This document shows, piece by piece, positions 8,360-16,582 of a stretch of DNA of 64,000 nucleotides (positions are counted from its first letter, which is position 1; each line of letters opens with the position of its first letter). Under the pieces are notes generated by a model. It was given only the letters and a program-made list of their open reading frames with translations, was not told where the DNA came from and searched no databases. Source of the DNA: Paenalcaligenes sp035302345 (GTDB lineage Bacteria > Pseudomonadota > Gammaproteobacteria > Burkholderiales > Burkholderiaceae_B); assembly GCA_035302345.1 (NCBI GenBank), contig DATGSS010000097.1:29920-93919 (forward strand), written 5' to 3'. A program made the position numbers and the translations under genes.

Positions 8360-9634
8360 TTAACAAGTAAATGGCCCAAAAGACTTGAAACGCTGGGCAC
8401 TAAAGGCCTGTGGATCAACAAAAGGTGTTTGCTTGAAAATCAGGTCTGCGAGCAAACGCCCCGTTGTCGGGCCCAAGGTGAAGCCCTGGTGCGCATGGCC
8501 GATGGCCAGCCACAAATTATCGTGTTTGTGCGCGGGGCCAATGATGGGTTTCATATCGGGCAAACAAGGACGCGCCCCGTACCATGGCTGGGGCTCGATC
8601 GCTTTACCCATGGGTAGGATATCACGAGCGATGCGCTCACAAAGTTGTATTTGGCCGCGCCGCGGCGGGCCATACAAAGGAGCCATCTCGGCACCGGTGG
8701 TCAGCCGAATACCCATATTCATTGGTCCTAACAAATAGCCGTTGTCAGCGTCCAAAATACTGTGCTGCAAGGTGCGCTCGACAATGGGTTGGTAGTGCCA
8801 GTGGTAGCCACGCTTGGGAAATAAAGGAAAGTGATACGCAAGCGGCTTGAGCAATTGCATCGACCAAGGTCCAGCAGCAATCACCACCTGTTGGGCTTCC
8901 AAGCGCTCGGTACCGCAGATTACCTGCCAGTGACCGTTGCTGCTTTGATGGATGCGGCTAACGCGTTTTCTTTTAAATGCACCGCCCTGAGCGATAAAGT
9001 CATCTGCATAGCGCCTGACCAAGCCACCGGGATCGGCGACCTGCCAAGAGTTTTTCCAGTGAATGGCGCCGCTGAACACCCGCGTGTTGACGTGAGGTTC
9101 GATGGTCTTGATGTCCTCGGGGCTGAGGACCTCGAATTCGACACCGTATTCATTCGCTGCACGTTGGGCTTGTGCTAATTCGACTTGCAGAGATTCCTCG
9201 GCGCGGTGTAACTGTAACCACCCACGGCGTCGAATAAGATCGTCGGCATCAGCGGCCTGAATCATGCGCTGATGATCATCGAGACAACTGCGGATTAATT
9301 GAGCCCACTGGTTTGCCAATGCATGCCAACGTCGGGGTGCAGAAAAGTACCTATAAGCCATCAACTTTGGAGCGTAGCGTAGCACTCCAGATAGTTGATA
9401 ACGAATATCTGGTCGTTGGTTGGGCAGCACACTAAGTGTGTCGCTGAATGCGCGTGGGAAGGGGTGAGGGAAAACAGCCTCACGTTGTATCAACCCGGCA
9501 TTGCCATATGAGGTTTCCTGGCCAGGGTCGTTACGGTCGATTAACAGCACATTGGCACCGCGATCGCGCAAATGCCAAGCGACACTGGTACCTACCATAC
9601 CGGCGCCTATAACAATGATGTCGTGTGCCATCAT
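8360..9634 (-). CDS. FAD-dependent D-amino-acid dehydrogenase-like oxidoreductase (DAO family)
   Basis: The N-terminus HDIIVIGAGMVGTSVAWHLRD (4-24) is a Rossmann dinucleotide fold, and LLIDRNDPGQETSYGNAGLI matches the DadA-type flavin-binding segment. The C-terminal GARPCLPDMKPIIGP...HAHQGFTLGPTTGRLLADLI also fits DadA. The likely reaction is oxidative deamination of a D-amino acid with electrons going to the respiratory chain. The exact substrate cannot be read from sequence. Two adjacent ATGs exist. The GGGGG-rich ribosome site sits at better spacing for the second (9629-9631). The gene is read toward leuS with a 72-base gap. Confidence 0.82.
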   Translation of the reverse strand: MMAHDIIVIGAGMVGTSVAWHLRDRGANVLLIDRNDPGQETSYGNAGLIQREAVFPHPFPRAFSDTLSVLPNQRPDIRYQLSGVLRYAPKLMAYRYFSAPRRWHALANQWAQLIRSCLDDHQRMIQAADADDLIRRRGWLQLHRAEESLQVELAQAQRAANEYGVEFEVLSPEDIKTIEPHVNTRVFSGAIHWKNSWQVADPGGLVRRYADDFIAQGGAFKRKRVSRIHQSSNGHWQVICGTERLEAQQVVIAAGPWSMQLLKPLAYHFPLFPKRGYHWHYQPIVERTLQHSILDADNGYLLGPMNMGIRLTTGAEMAPLYGPPRRGQIQLCERIARDILPMGKAIEPQPWYGARPCLPDMKPIIGPAHKHDNLWLAIGHAHQGFTLGPTTGRLLADLIFKQTPFVDPQAFSAQRFKSFGPFTC

Positions 9635-9710
9635 GCCCCCTTGTTGCTGAACAATTGGCTAAGAAAATATGGGCATATTTTATCGCAACCAATAGCTACC
9701 AGCCAGAAAA

Positions 9711-9737
9711 TAAAAAAACCACTTCTGACGAAGTGGT
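9711..9737 (-). terminator. Terminator of the rpmB-rpmG operon
   Basis: A perfect 8-bp stem (ACCACTTC 9718-9725, GAAGTGGT 9730-9737, loop TGAC) is followed on the minus strand by seven T. It lies about 85 bases past the rpmG stop. Confidence 0.88.
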
Positions 9738-9821
9738 CTTAAATGCTGCGCGAACGTATATTGCCGTACCCGTAGCGCCCGCAAGACAAGATCGAGTTAC
9801 AGGCGTGGGTATAAAGCGTGA

Positions 9822-9989
9822 TTAACGTAAGCGGGTTTCTTTGTATTCGACGTGTTTGCGAGCCACGGGATCGAATTTCTTTAAGACCAGTTTTTCTGGA
9901 TTGTTACGCTTGTTCTTGGTCGTGGTGTAAAAATGACCGGTGCCAGCTGATGATTCGAGTTTGATCTTCTCGCGTATTCCTTTGGCCAT
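9822..9989 (-). CDS. rpmG: 50S ribosomal protein L33
   Basis: This is a 55-residue reading frame starting MAKGIREKIKLESSAGTG and ending RKHVEYKETRLR, a complete match to the bacterial L33 pattern. It lacks the CxxC zinc pairs, so it is the zinc-independent type. It lies 35 bases downstream of rpmB on the same strand, the conserved rpmB-rpmG pair. A GGGAG ribosome site precedes the ATG, and the terminator at 9711-9737 closes the pair. Confidence 0.95.
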   Translation of the reverse strand: MAKGIREKIKLESSAGTGHFYTTTKNKRNNPEKLVLKKFDPVARKHVEYKETRLR

Positions 9990-10024
9990 GGTGAGCTCCC
10001 AAATTTAAAAATGAATCGGTATAT

Positions 10025-10261
10025 TTAGATGCGCTCGCCGCGTTCGCGCATTTCGGCTAAGACAGCATCGATACCTTTTTTGTCGATCAAGCGTAACCCT
10101 TGAGCAGAAATACGCATACGGACCCAGCGATTTTCGCTTTCTACCCAGAAACGACGGTTGTGTAGATTAGGCAAAAAACGACGCTTGGTCTTGTTGTTTG
10201 CATGAGACACATTGTTCCCAACACGTGGGCCTTTTCCTGTTACTTGGCATACGCGCGCCAT
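10025..10261 (-). CDS. rpmB: 50S ribosomal protein L28
   Basis: This 78-residue protein begins MARVCQVTGKGPRVGNNVSHANNKTKRRF, the standard L28 N-terminus, and continues with LHNRRFWVESENRWVRMRIS. It is a component of the large ribosomal subunit. AAGGGG lies upstream of the ATG. First gene of the rpmB-rpmG operon. Confidence 0.96.
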   Translation of the reverse strand: MARVCQVTGKGPRVGNNVSHANNKTKRRFLPNLHNRRFWVESENRWVRMRISAQGLRLIDKKGIDAVLAEMRERGERI

Positions 10262-10391
10262 GATAAACCCCTTTGAAAATTGTATTCATCCTCTAGCTAA
10301 GCCCTCGCCAAAGGCGGCGAACAATAGGGACGGTTTCGTTTGCCATCAGGATGAGTTATCTAATTTTGATGTTAAGCAAACCATTTTATTT

Positions 10392-10426
10392 AAAAAAAGT
10401 AAGCAAGGCAAGTCCAACACTGCCTT
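10392..10426 (-). terminator. Probable terminator of the Bcr/CflA exporter gene
   Basis: AAGGCA (10405-10410) and TGCCTT (10421-10426) form a 6-bp stem immediately past the stop codon at 10427. A run of seven T follows on the minus strand (10392-10398), six bases after the stem, so efficiency is uncertain. Confidence 0.5.
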
Positions 10427-11623
10427 TTATAGATTTGCCAAGCGTCCACAGAACCAAGACAAAAGAGCGCAAGCAAAAAGAATGGTGACTAACGGCAAAG
10501 TACTATTGACGGACCAAATACTGATGGCAAGGCCTGCCAAGGCCCCACCCAGCATTTGTAATGTGCCCATGAGGGCTGATGCACTACCTAATCGGCGCGC
10601 GTGACGACTCAGGGCTAAAGCGGCTGAGTTAGGGTTGATCATGCCCAAAGCGCCCATAAATAAAACCAAGCAAAGCATGGTCAATGGGAGGTTGAGCCAG
10701 CCTAATAAGCTCAGGGTCAATGCCCCAATAGCTGTCAGGGCCTGCACCAGTTGCGCTGCGAGCAAGAGTTGTGAAGGGTGGAATTTATTAAGTAACCGCG
10801 CATTGACCTGTGCCATCAAGATAAATGAGGCTGCGTTCAGACCAAAGATAAATCCAAAAATAGATGGATCTACACCAAAGGTCTGGATGAAAACACGTGG
10901 TGAGCCGCTAATGTAGGCAAACATGCCAGCCGAACCAAAAGCGCCTGCTAGGGCATAGAGCATAAAGCCGCGATGAGAAAGCAGGAGGCCGTAATTTCTG
11001 AAAATCACACTGGGGCGGAGTTCTTGTTTGCGATGTTCGGGGAGGGTTTCATCCATGTGACGCCAACCCAAAAAGAGCATAATGCCCGCGTACACGACCA
11101 TGAATAAAAAGATGCTATGCCAGTCTAGGAAAATAAGAAATTGCCCCCCAATAATAGGCGCCAAAATTGGGGTCACGCCCATAATCAGCATCAGCATGGA
11201 TAGTGCTTTGGCTGCATCATTGGTGTCGAGTCGATCACGGATGACCGCACGAGGTATCACCATGCTGGCAGCGCCTCCAAAGGCTTGGGCAATACGCCAA
11301 AAATAAAGATGGTCAATGTCAGTGCTCAAGGCGCAGCCGATAGAGGCTATCAGGAAAATAAAAAGCCCAGCAAAAAGAGGAATGCGACGGCCAAAACGGT
11401 CGGATAGGGGCCCGTAGAAAAGTTGAGCGATAGAGAGCCCAAAAAGATAACCCGCTAATGTGCGCTCGATGTGGCCTGGGGTCGTGTCGAGACTGCTAGC
11501 CATAGAAGGGAAAGCAGGCAAGTACATATCGATTGCGATGGGTCCGATGGCTGTGAGGAAAGCCATGAGTACCAGCCAACCCGGAAAGGTACGACCAAAG
11601 GCATCAGGCGACTGATTTGACAT
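10427..11623 (-). CDS. Bcr/CflA family multidrug efflux MFS transporter
   Basis: This 398-residue, 12-helix major facilitator begins GWLVLMAFLTAIGPIAIDMYLPAFPSM, the helix-1 signature of the Bcr/CflA (DHA1) subfamily, with motif A at YGPLSDRFGRRIPLF (about 70-84) and the RAVIRDRLD segment after helix 4. Members export drugs, sulfonamide or bicyclomycin by proton antiport. The substrate here is unknown. It is a single gene divergent from cfa with about 150 bases between the starts. Confidence 0.88.
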   Translation of the reverse strand: MSNQSPDAFGRTFPGWLVLMAFLTAIGPIAIDMYLPAFPSMASSLDTTPGHIERTLAGYLFGLSIAQLFYGPLSDRFGRRIPLFAGLFIFLIASIGCALSTDIDHLYFWRIAQAFGGAASMVIPRAVIRDRLDTNDAAKALSMLMLIMGVTPILAPIIGGQFLIFLDWHSIFLFMVVYAGIMLFLGWRHMDETLPEHRKQELRPSVIFRNYGLLLSHRGFMLYALAGAFGSAGMFAYISGSPRVFIQTFGVDPSIFGFIFGLNAASFILMAQVNARLLNKFHPSQLLLAAQLVQALTAIGALTLSLLGWLNLPLTMLCLVLFMGALGMINPNSAALALSRHARRLGSASALMGTLQMLGGALAGLAISIWSVNSTLPLVTILFACALLSWFCGRLANL

Positions 11624-11720
11624 ACGCGAACAACTCTCTAAATGATAAGGTGTTACAGGATACTATCGCAAAATATAAGTTTCAGTGCTAAATTAAATTA
11701 CTAACAAATAGGGGCTAATC

Positions 11721-11732
11721 TTAGCATGCTAA
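11721..11732. promoter_or_regulatory. 12-bp perfect palindrome upstream of cfa
   Basis: TTAGCATGCTAA reads identically on both strands. It overlaps a second short inverted repeat (GCTAA-TC-TTAGC, 11715-11726). It lies about 40 bases before the cfa start in the divergent region shared with the exporter gene, a reasonable place for an operator. No regulator can be named. Confidence 0.35.
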
Positions 11733-11772
11733 CCTTATTTGGAGTGGAAAAAAGACTTAGTAGGAGGTTGAT

Positions 11773-13062
11773 TTGAGTGCCCTAGCTGCCGTAGAAAAAA
11801 AACTTGAAGCGCTGCCTGTAAAGGTTTACGTTGAGCTGCCAAACGGCCGTAGCCTAGGCTCTGCCAGCGACGCCGAAGTTAAACTCAAAATAAAAGACAA
11901 TAGCACCATTGCATTACTCGCTGCTGGACAGGTAGGCGTGATTGGTGAAGCCTACGTAGATGGCAAGGTAGAGATAGAAGGCAGTATGCGGGCTTTGATG
12001 CAAGCAGCGGTAGGTATTCTGCCTGAATCTCCTGCCCAGGAAAAAAAGACTGGCATGCTCTTACGTTGGGTGCAACGTTTGCGTTCTTTGTGGCGACACA
12101 CTCTAGAGCGCGACGCCCGCCAGATCGAGTTTCATTACGATCTATCAAATGATTTTTACGCATTGTGGTTAGACCCGCATCGCGTTTATTCCTGTGCTTA
12201 TTATCGCACCCCAGACATGGGGCTGGCCCAGGCCCAGGAGGCCAAACTCGATCACATTTGTCGTAAATTGCGCCTACAACCTGGTGAGCGATTCATCGAT
12301 ATCGGTGCCGGTTGGGGTGGGTTGCTTTTATGGGCTGCCGAACATTACGACGTCGAGGCGATGGGTGTCACCCTATCGCGCAATCAACATGCCTATGTAA
12401 ATCGACTCATCAAGGAAAAAGGGCTCGAGGGCCGTGTGCGGATGGAGTTGCTCGATTACCGCAAGGTACCCACCGAAAAGCCCTTTGACAAGCTCGCATC
12501 TGTAGGTATGTTTGAGCACGTAGGGCGTGCTAGTTTGACCAATTATTTTGCCCGTGTGGGTCAGATGGTCCGTCCTGGAGGTTTAATCATGAATCACGGC
12601 ATTACCTCGCAGGCTGTTGATCATCAACAGTTAGGCGCCGGGATGGGTGATTTTATCGAACGCTTTATTTTCCCAGGGGGTGAGCTTACTCACATCAGCC
12701 ATGTATTACGTCATTTGGGCCAGGGTGGTCTAGAAGCCCTAGATGTGGAAAATTTACGCCCCCATTATGCCCGTACTTTGTGGGCCTGGAGTGATGGCCT
12801 CGAGGATCAATTAGATGCAGCACGGAAAATTTTGACCGGGGAACAGGGCGAGCGCTCTTTACGGGCCTATAGATTGTATTTAGCCGGCTGCGCCATGGGC
12901 TTTGAACAAGGTTGGATCTCATTGCATCAGGTCCTAGCCCAGCGCGATGTAGTCAAAGGTAATAGCCACGAGCTCGATTACCCCCAAGGGCAAGCTTATC
13001 CATGGCGTCGTGACTACATGTATGTGGACGAGGCCGATGAGCAACTACGCGCTGCTAGTTAA
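11773..13062 (+). CDS. cfa: Cyclopropane-fatty-acyl-phospholipid synthase family protein
   Basis: This 429-residue SAM-dependent enzyme methylenates unsaturated acyl chains of membrane phospholipids. The SAM-binding motif is DIGAGWGG (176-183). HYDLSNDFYALWLDPHRVYSCAYY (121-144) is the signature of the family, and an N-terminal lipid-binding domain precedes it. The start is TTG at 11773, supported by a near-perfect AGGAGG (11762-11767) five bases upstream. No better ATG exists. The product often rises under acid, osmotic or stationary-phase stress in other bacteria. A strong terminator follows. Confidence 0.9.
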   Translation: MSALAAVEKKLEALPVKVYVELPNGRSLGSASDAEVKLKIKDNSTIALLAAGQVGVIGEAYVDGKVEIEGSMRALMQAAVGILPESPAQEKKTGMLLRWVQRLRSLWRHTLERDARQIEFHYDLSNDFYALWLDPHRVYSCAYYRTPDMGLAQAQEAKLDHICRKLRLQPGERFIDIGAGWGGLLLWAAEHYDVEAMGVTLSRNQHAYVNRLIKEKGLEGRVRMELLDYRKVPTEKPFDKLASVGMFEHVGRASLTNYFARVGQMVRPGGLIMNHGITSQAVDHQQLGAGMGDFIERFIFPGGELTHISHVLRHLGQGGLEALDVENLRPHYARTLWAWSDGLEDQLDAARKILTGEQGERSLRAYRLYLAGCAMGFEQGWISLHQVLAQRDVVKGNSHELDYPQGQAYPWRRDYMYVDEADEQLRAAS

Positions 13063-13101
13063 TAGGCAGTGAGCGTTATTTGCTGTGACTAAACGACGAC
13101 C

Positions 13102-13135
13102 TGAGCCGCTAAACTAATAGCGGCTCATTTTATTG
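13102..13135 (+). terminator. Terminator of cfa
   Basis: A perfect 10-bp stem (TGAGCCGCTA 13102-13111, TAGCGGCTCA 13118-13127, loop AACTAA) is followed by TTTTATTG on the plus strand. Confidence 0.85.
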
Positions 13136-14881
13136 TGGGATACGCAAAAGGCGGAACATTTCATTGCGGTCGCCGCCACGGCGACCCTGCCACAAGAGCT
13201 CGGCTTTGGGGGGGATGCCGCGGCTTCTTTCTTCGATACTATATTTGGGCGAAGTTTCCTGTAACCACAGCGGGCAACTGCGTTGGTCGCTAAACTGCAG
13301 TTGGTCAAAAACGTAAAAAGAAGCCCGTTGCCCCGGGTTAATCGCTGCGTAGACGCAGTCGTTTGCCTCGTTATGGCGTTGGAGGGCTTGGCTGAGATCG
13401 TTTGCTACATCTCTATAGCTACGCGCGTAGTTCAATGTGGGCATCCACAAAGTCACCAAAAGCAACCAAGTGGTAATGAGCCCCGCCGCTGACAGCACGG
13501 TGCCGCGCCACAATGAAGGCGGACGTTGCATCAGACGCCAGCGTACCAGCAGGAACCATAGAATGGTGCCAGTTAAAGCGGTGATTAAAGCAAACCACAG
13601 GATTTCGGAATGAAAGCCCTCGGTCTGGCGGTGAATGCTGCGGGCAATTTTGGGCGGCCAACCACTTTGCTGAGCAATCCAACCCAACCAAACGGTAGCT
13701 GCTGTGAGTGAATAGCACATCACAGCAAACCAATCCAAGGCGTTGATAGCGCCACGACGCAAAGTAGGCAGAGCAAAAGCGGCTAACACAGCACTGGGTA
13801 ATGCCAAGAAAATATACTCGGGCTCAAAAGCCTGGGGCATGCCCAATACAAGCACGAGCCCAAAAAAAGCCAGAACGCTAGCCAAACCAATATGAGGAGC
13901 CGTCCACCAATTGCGCCAATTCCATAGTGCCAGGATTGCTAAAGGCCAGGTGGGCCATAAAAACCACAGCAAGTCTCGCGCGCTACTGCTCAGCGCGTAA
14001 CCACTAAAGTTTTTGAATTGATCGAGGTGCCATTGCCACCAGTGACGCATCCATAGCGAATCCTGCTGTTGCGCGGGCAGCCACCATAATAAAATCAGCA
14101 CTACGGCTAGCAATAGGCTGAGTAAAAAGTAGCGCCGATAACGCACAAAGGGCTGCAGAACGGCAAAAACAACGATACTGCTAAGTACGAGGGGGATAAA
14201 ACCGATCAGACCACGATTAAGAAAACTGGCCCCGAGCGAAAGACCAATTAATAATATGGCGATGCGAGCATGGCGTGGCATCAAGGCCCAACCAAAAAAG
14301 AGTAGGGCGATGAGGGCTAGGCTAAGTGGGACAGCAGATGTTTCGTGGACTCTCCAGATGATGCCGACTGTCGCTACCAAGAGCAGGAGGCCAGCATCGG
14401 CAATCATGCGCGCATAATCTCGAGGATTAGGCTCACCGCCAAAAGGTAGAGCCAAAGGCTGTGCACCTTTTGTTTGGGCCAAAATAAATAAAGCGCGCCA
14501 AAAACAAAAAGTCAGAATGAGAAACCACAGAATATTGGGCAGTCGAGCTGCGGTGATGGCCGCATCGAGGGGGGATAAGAAAAGCTCGAAAAAAGGCCCG
14601 AACACGATAATTGAAACCGCCCCTATCCAACTGGCCAGCGGCCCATCCTGCGGATAAGGAAAGTCTCCGATAGCCGGTAATAGCCAACTGGCAGAATGCT
14701 CTTGGAGCATGCTTAGCATGGTGGCGATACCAATCACATCATCGCTTTTCCACGGGTCACGGAAAAACAAACCTGCCAAAATATAGACCAGACCCACGGC
14801 CACAAGCAGCAGGCGCGGCAATTTGGTTGCCGCCTGTTCGGTTAAACGGGCCGGTGTGGTGCGTTGCAGGGTCTGATTCAC
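13130..14881 (-). CDS. ArnT/PMT-like integral membrane glycosyltransferase
   Basis: This 583-residue protein has about 11-12 hydrophobic segments and an early acidic pair in RDPWKSDDVIG (about 41-51), which is the catalytic-loop feature of GT39/GT83-type (ArnT-like) transferases that use polyprenyl-linked sugars. A soluble C-terminal part follows residue 490. Such enzymes modify lipid A or other envelope glycans on the periplasmic side of the inner membrane. The acceptor and donor are unknown. The start is GTG at 14881. It follows the rpmE gene on the same strand but is separated from it by a terminator. Confidence 0.75.
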   Translation of the reverse strand: MNQTLQRTTPARLTEQAATKLPRLLLVAVGLVYILAGLFFRDPWKSDDVIGIATMLSMLQEHSASWLLPAIGDFPYPQDGPLASWIGAVSIIVFGPFFELFLSPLDAAITAARLPNILWFLILTFCFWRALFILAQTKGAQPLALPFGGEPNPRDYARMIADAGLLLLVATVGIIWRVHETSAVPLSLALIALLFFGWALMPRHARIAILLIGLSLGASFLNRGLIGFIPLVLSSIVVFAVLQPFVRYRRYFLLSLLLAVVLILLWWLPAQQQDSLWMRHWWQWHLDQFKNFSGYALSSSARDLLWFLWPTWPLAILALWNWRNWWTAPHIGLASVLAFFGLVLVLGMPQAFEPEYIFLALPSAVLAAFALPTLRRGAINALDWFAVMCYSLTAATVWLGWIAQQSGWPPKIARSIHRQTEGFHSEILWFALITALTGTILWFLLVRWRLMQRPPSLWRGTVLSAAGLITTWLLLVTLWMPTLNYARSYRDVANDLSQALQRHNEANDCVYAAINPGQRASFYVFDQLQFSDQRSCPLWLQETSPKYSIEERSRGIPPKAELLWQGRRGGDRNEMFRLLRIPQ

Positions 14882-14893
14882 TATAAATGGCCT

Positions 14894-14919
14894 AAAAAAA
14901 GCAGCCCGAGGCTGCTTTT
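14894..14919 (-). terminator. Terminator of rpmE (L31)
   Basis: A perfect 10-bp stem (AAAAGCAGCC 14897-14906, GGCTGCTTTT 14910-14919, loop CGA) is followed by T on the minus strand. Because the arms end in A and T runs, it may work in both directions. Confidence 0.85.
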
Positions 14920-14937
14920 ATGATTGGGTGGCAAGAA

Positions 14938-15201
14938 TTAATTTTTCTTGATAGCCCCAGCGGTGCGAGCAAAACGCTGACGGAAGCGCTCGACGCGACC
15001 AGTCTCGACCGCGCGGGCCTGAGAACCAGTATAAAACGGATGCGAATCCGAGGTGACATCACACTTGTAGACAGGGTATGTCTTGCCATCAACCTCGATG
15101 GTCTCGCGGGTTTGTACCGTTGAGCGAGTGATGATTTTTTTGCCGGTTTGTTGATCGAGGAATACTACCTCGCGGTATTCTGGGTGGATATCTGCTTTCA
15201 T
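14938..15201 (-). CDS. rpmE: 50S ribosomal protein L31 type B
   Basis: This 87-residue protein begins MKADIHPEYREVVFLDQQTGKK and contains the SDSHPFYTGSQ motif. The four zinc-binding cysteines of type A L31 are absent, so this is the zinc-independent type B paralogue, which replaces type A when zinc is scarce in several bacteria. AGGAC precedes the ATG, and a TATAAT hexamer lies in the upstream AT-rich stretch. A strong terminator follows. Confidence 0.93.
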   Translation of the reverse strand: MKADIHPEYREVVFLDQQTGKKIITRSTVQTRETIEVDGKTYPVYKCDVTSDSHPFYTGSQARAVETGRVERFRQRFARTAGAIKKN

Positions 15202-15373
15202 GGCCTTGTCCTGTAATAGCTAAAACGCGCAAGCAAAATAAATTATATATTGGGCCAAAAGCTGGCCAGCACATCCCAAACGGGCTTAACACTTGCCGCG
15301 CAAAAACGCTAAGTTTAAAATCAAACAAATATAACAACAAAAACCTGATTTGCCAAGCACAAAGCGTGCTGCC

Positions 15374-16054
15374 TCATAGCAGCAGACCCTCTTCTGCCAT
15401 CGAGGTTGCGTGGTTGGCCGCTACAATGACGTGATCGACCAGACGAATGTCGACCAATGCCAATGCTTTTATCAGGTGTTGTGTCAATGCAATATCGGCT
15501 GCACTCGCCTCGCGTGCCCCAGAGGGATGGTTATGGGCTAGAATAACTGCTGCGGCATGATGCTTCAAGGCTGCCTTGACCACTTCTCGTGGATATACAT
15601 GCGCCTGATTTAGGGTGCCTTTGGCCAAGACCTTGGTCGTGATGAGCTGCAATTGGGTGTTTAGGAATATTGCAATACAGTGTTCCACCGCCAAATGCCC
15701 CAAATGGGCGATGCAGTAGCGTTTAACCACCCGTGTTTGGGTAAATCCAGGTGTTTCTTTTAGTTCCTGCTCGATAGAGCGGCGGCTGAGCTCGCTAACA
15801 GCCAGTATTTCGCAGGCCTTGGCATTGCCAATGCCAGGTTGTGCCATCAGTTGTTGTGGTGCTGCATGTAATAACTGCCTAAGGCCGCCAAAATGCTCGA
15901 GCAAATGCTGGGCAAATTTGACGACCCCTTGTTGGCCATTACCAGTTCGTAGCAGCACAGCCAGTAGCTCAGCATCGCTGAGTACCCGGGCACCATAGCT
16001 AAGCAGGCGCTCACGGGGTTTCAAGGTTGAAAATGTTTTCCTTTGAGACTTCAT
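15374..16054 (-). CDS. radC: RadC family JAB-domain protein
   Basis: I take the ATG at 16052-16054 (MKSQRKTFSTLKPRERLL), giving 226 residues, the normal RadC size. The frame extends 38 further codons, but that part has no family similarity. Helix-hairpin-helix residues (AQPGIGNAKACEILA) precede the JAB/MPN domain, whose metal motif is HNHPSGAREASAADIALTQHL. The role of RadC is uncertain, and its old link to recombination repair is not well supported. It is divergent from slpA with about 50 bases between starts, as in related genera. Confidence 0.9.
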   Translation of the reverse strand: MKSQRKTFSTLKPRERLLSYGARVLSDAELLAVLLRTGNGQQGVVKFAQHLLEHFGGLRQLLHAAPQQLMAQPGIGNAKACEILAVSELSRRSIEQELKETPGFTQTRVVKRYCIAHLGHLAVEHCIAIFLNTQLQLITTKVLAKGTLNQAHVYPREVVKAALKHHAAAVILAHNHPSGAREASAADIALTQHLIKALALVDIRLVDHVIVAANHATSMAEEGLLL

Positions 16055-16105
16055 CTTGCACGCATAAAATATCAGTGGAACAATCAAATTAAAGGATGTC
16101 ACAAC

Positions 16106-16582
16106 GTGAACGAAAATGGGGCTGCTCGGGATAAAAGCATCCACGAGAATTCGTTTGTCACTTTGCATTACCGTATTACCGTGCTTAATGGAGCGGTTGC
16201 TGGTACGGTCTTTGTTGATACTTTCAGCATGCGTCCGGCAACATTACAGTTAGGGGTTGGGCAGTGGTCACCAGGGCTCGAGCAATGCTTGTTGGGGTTG
16301 CCGGATCACGGCGATTATAGTTTCGAGGTCGATCCCGCTGATGCCTATGGCGAGCGCAACCCAGCATTAGTGCAGTGGGTCTCGCGCGCGCAGGTGATGG
16401 AAAATGCCACTGACGACGCCAGTTTTAATCCTGGCGATACGGTCGAATTTGTAGCGCCAACCAGCCAACGTTATGCTGGTGTACTCAAGCAATGGCAAGA
16501 TGACCAAGCATTAATTGATTTCAATCATCCCTTGGCGGGCGCTCAAATTCGTTTAGACGTCAAAATTTTAGGAATACTATGA
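16106..16582 (+). CDS. slpA: FKBP-type peptidyl-prolyl isomerase SlpA/FkpB
   Basis: The likely start is GTG at 16106 (VNENGAARDKSIHENSFVTLHY) with AAAGGA nine bases upstream, giving 158 residues. The frame reaches back to 16043 without similarity. The FKBP core (FVTLHYRITVLNGAVAGTVFVDTFS, QWSPGLEQCLLGLPDHG) with an inserted flap domain is the SlpA pattern. The enzyme isomerises prolyl bonds in the cytoplasm. Its stop overlaps the ispH start (ATGA), which matches the conserved slpA-ispH pair. Confidence 0.9.
   Translation: MNENGAARDKSIHENSFVTLHYRITVLNGAVAGTVFVDTFSMRPATLQLGVGQWSPGLEQCLLGLPDHGDYSFEVDPADAYGERNPALVQWVSRAQVMENATDDASFNPGDTVEFVAPTSQRYAGVLKQWQDDQALIDFNHPLAGAQIRLDVKILGIL

Noticed and set aside
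10212..10604. 130-residue plus-strand frame crossing the rpmB-exporter gap
   Set aside because: Overlaps rpmB and the exporter gene on the other strand and has no similarity to anything recognisable.
16055..16168. Longer radC start with 38 extra N-terminal residues
   Set aside because: The extension would run over the slpA promoter and start region, has no family similarity, and the internal ATG gives the standard RadC length.
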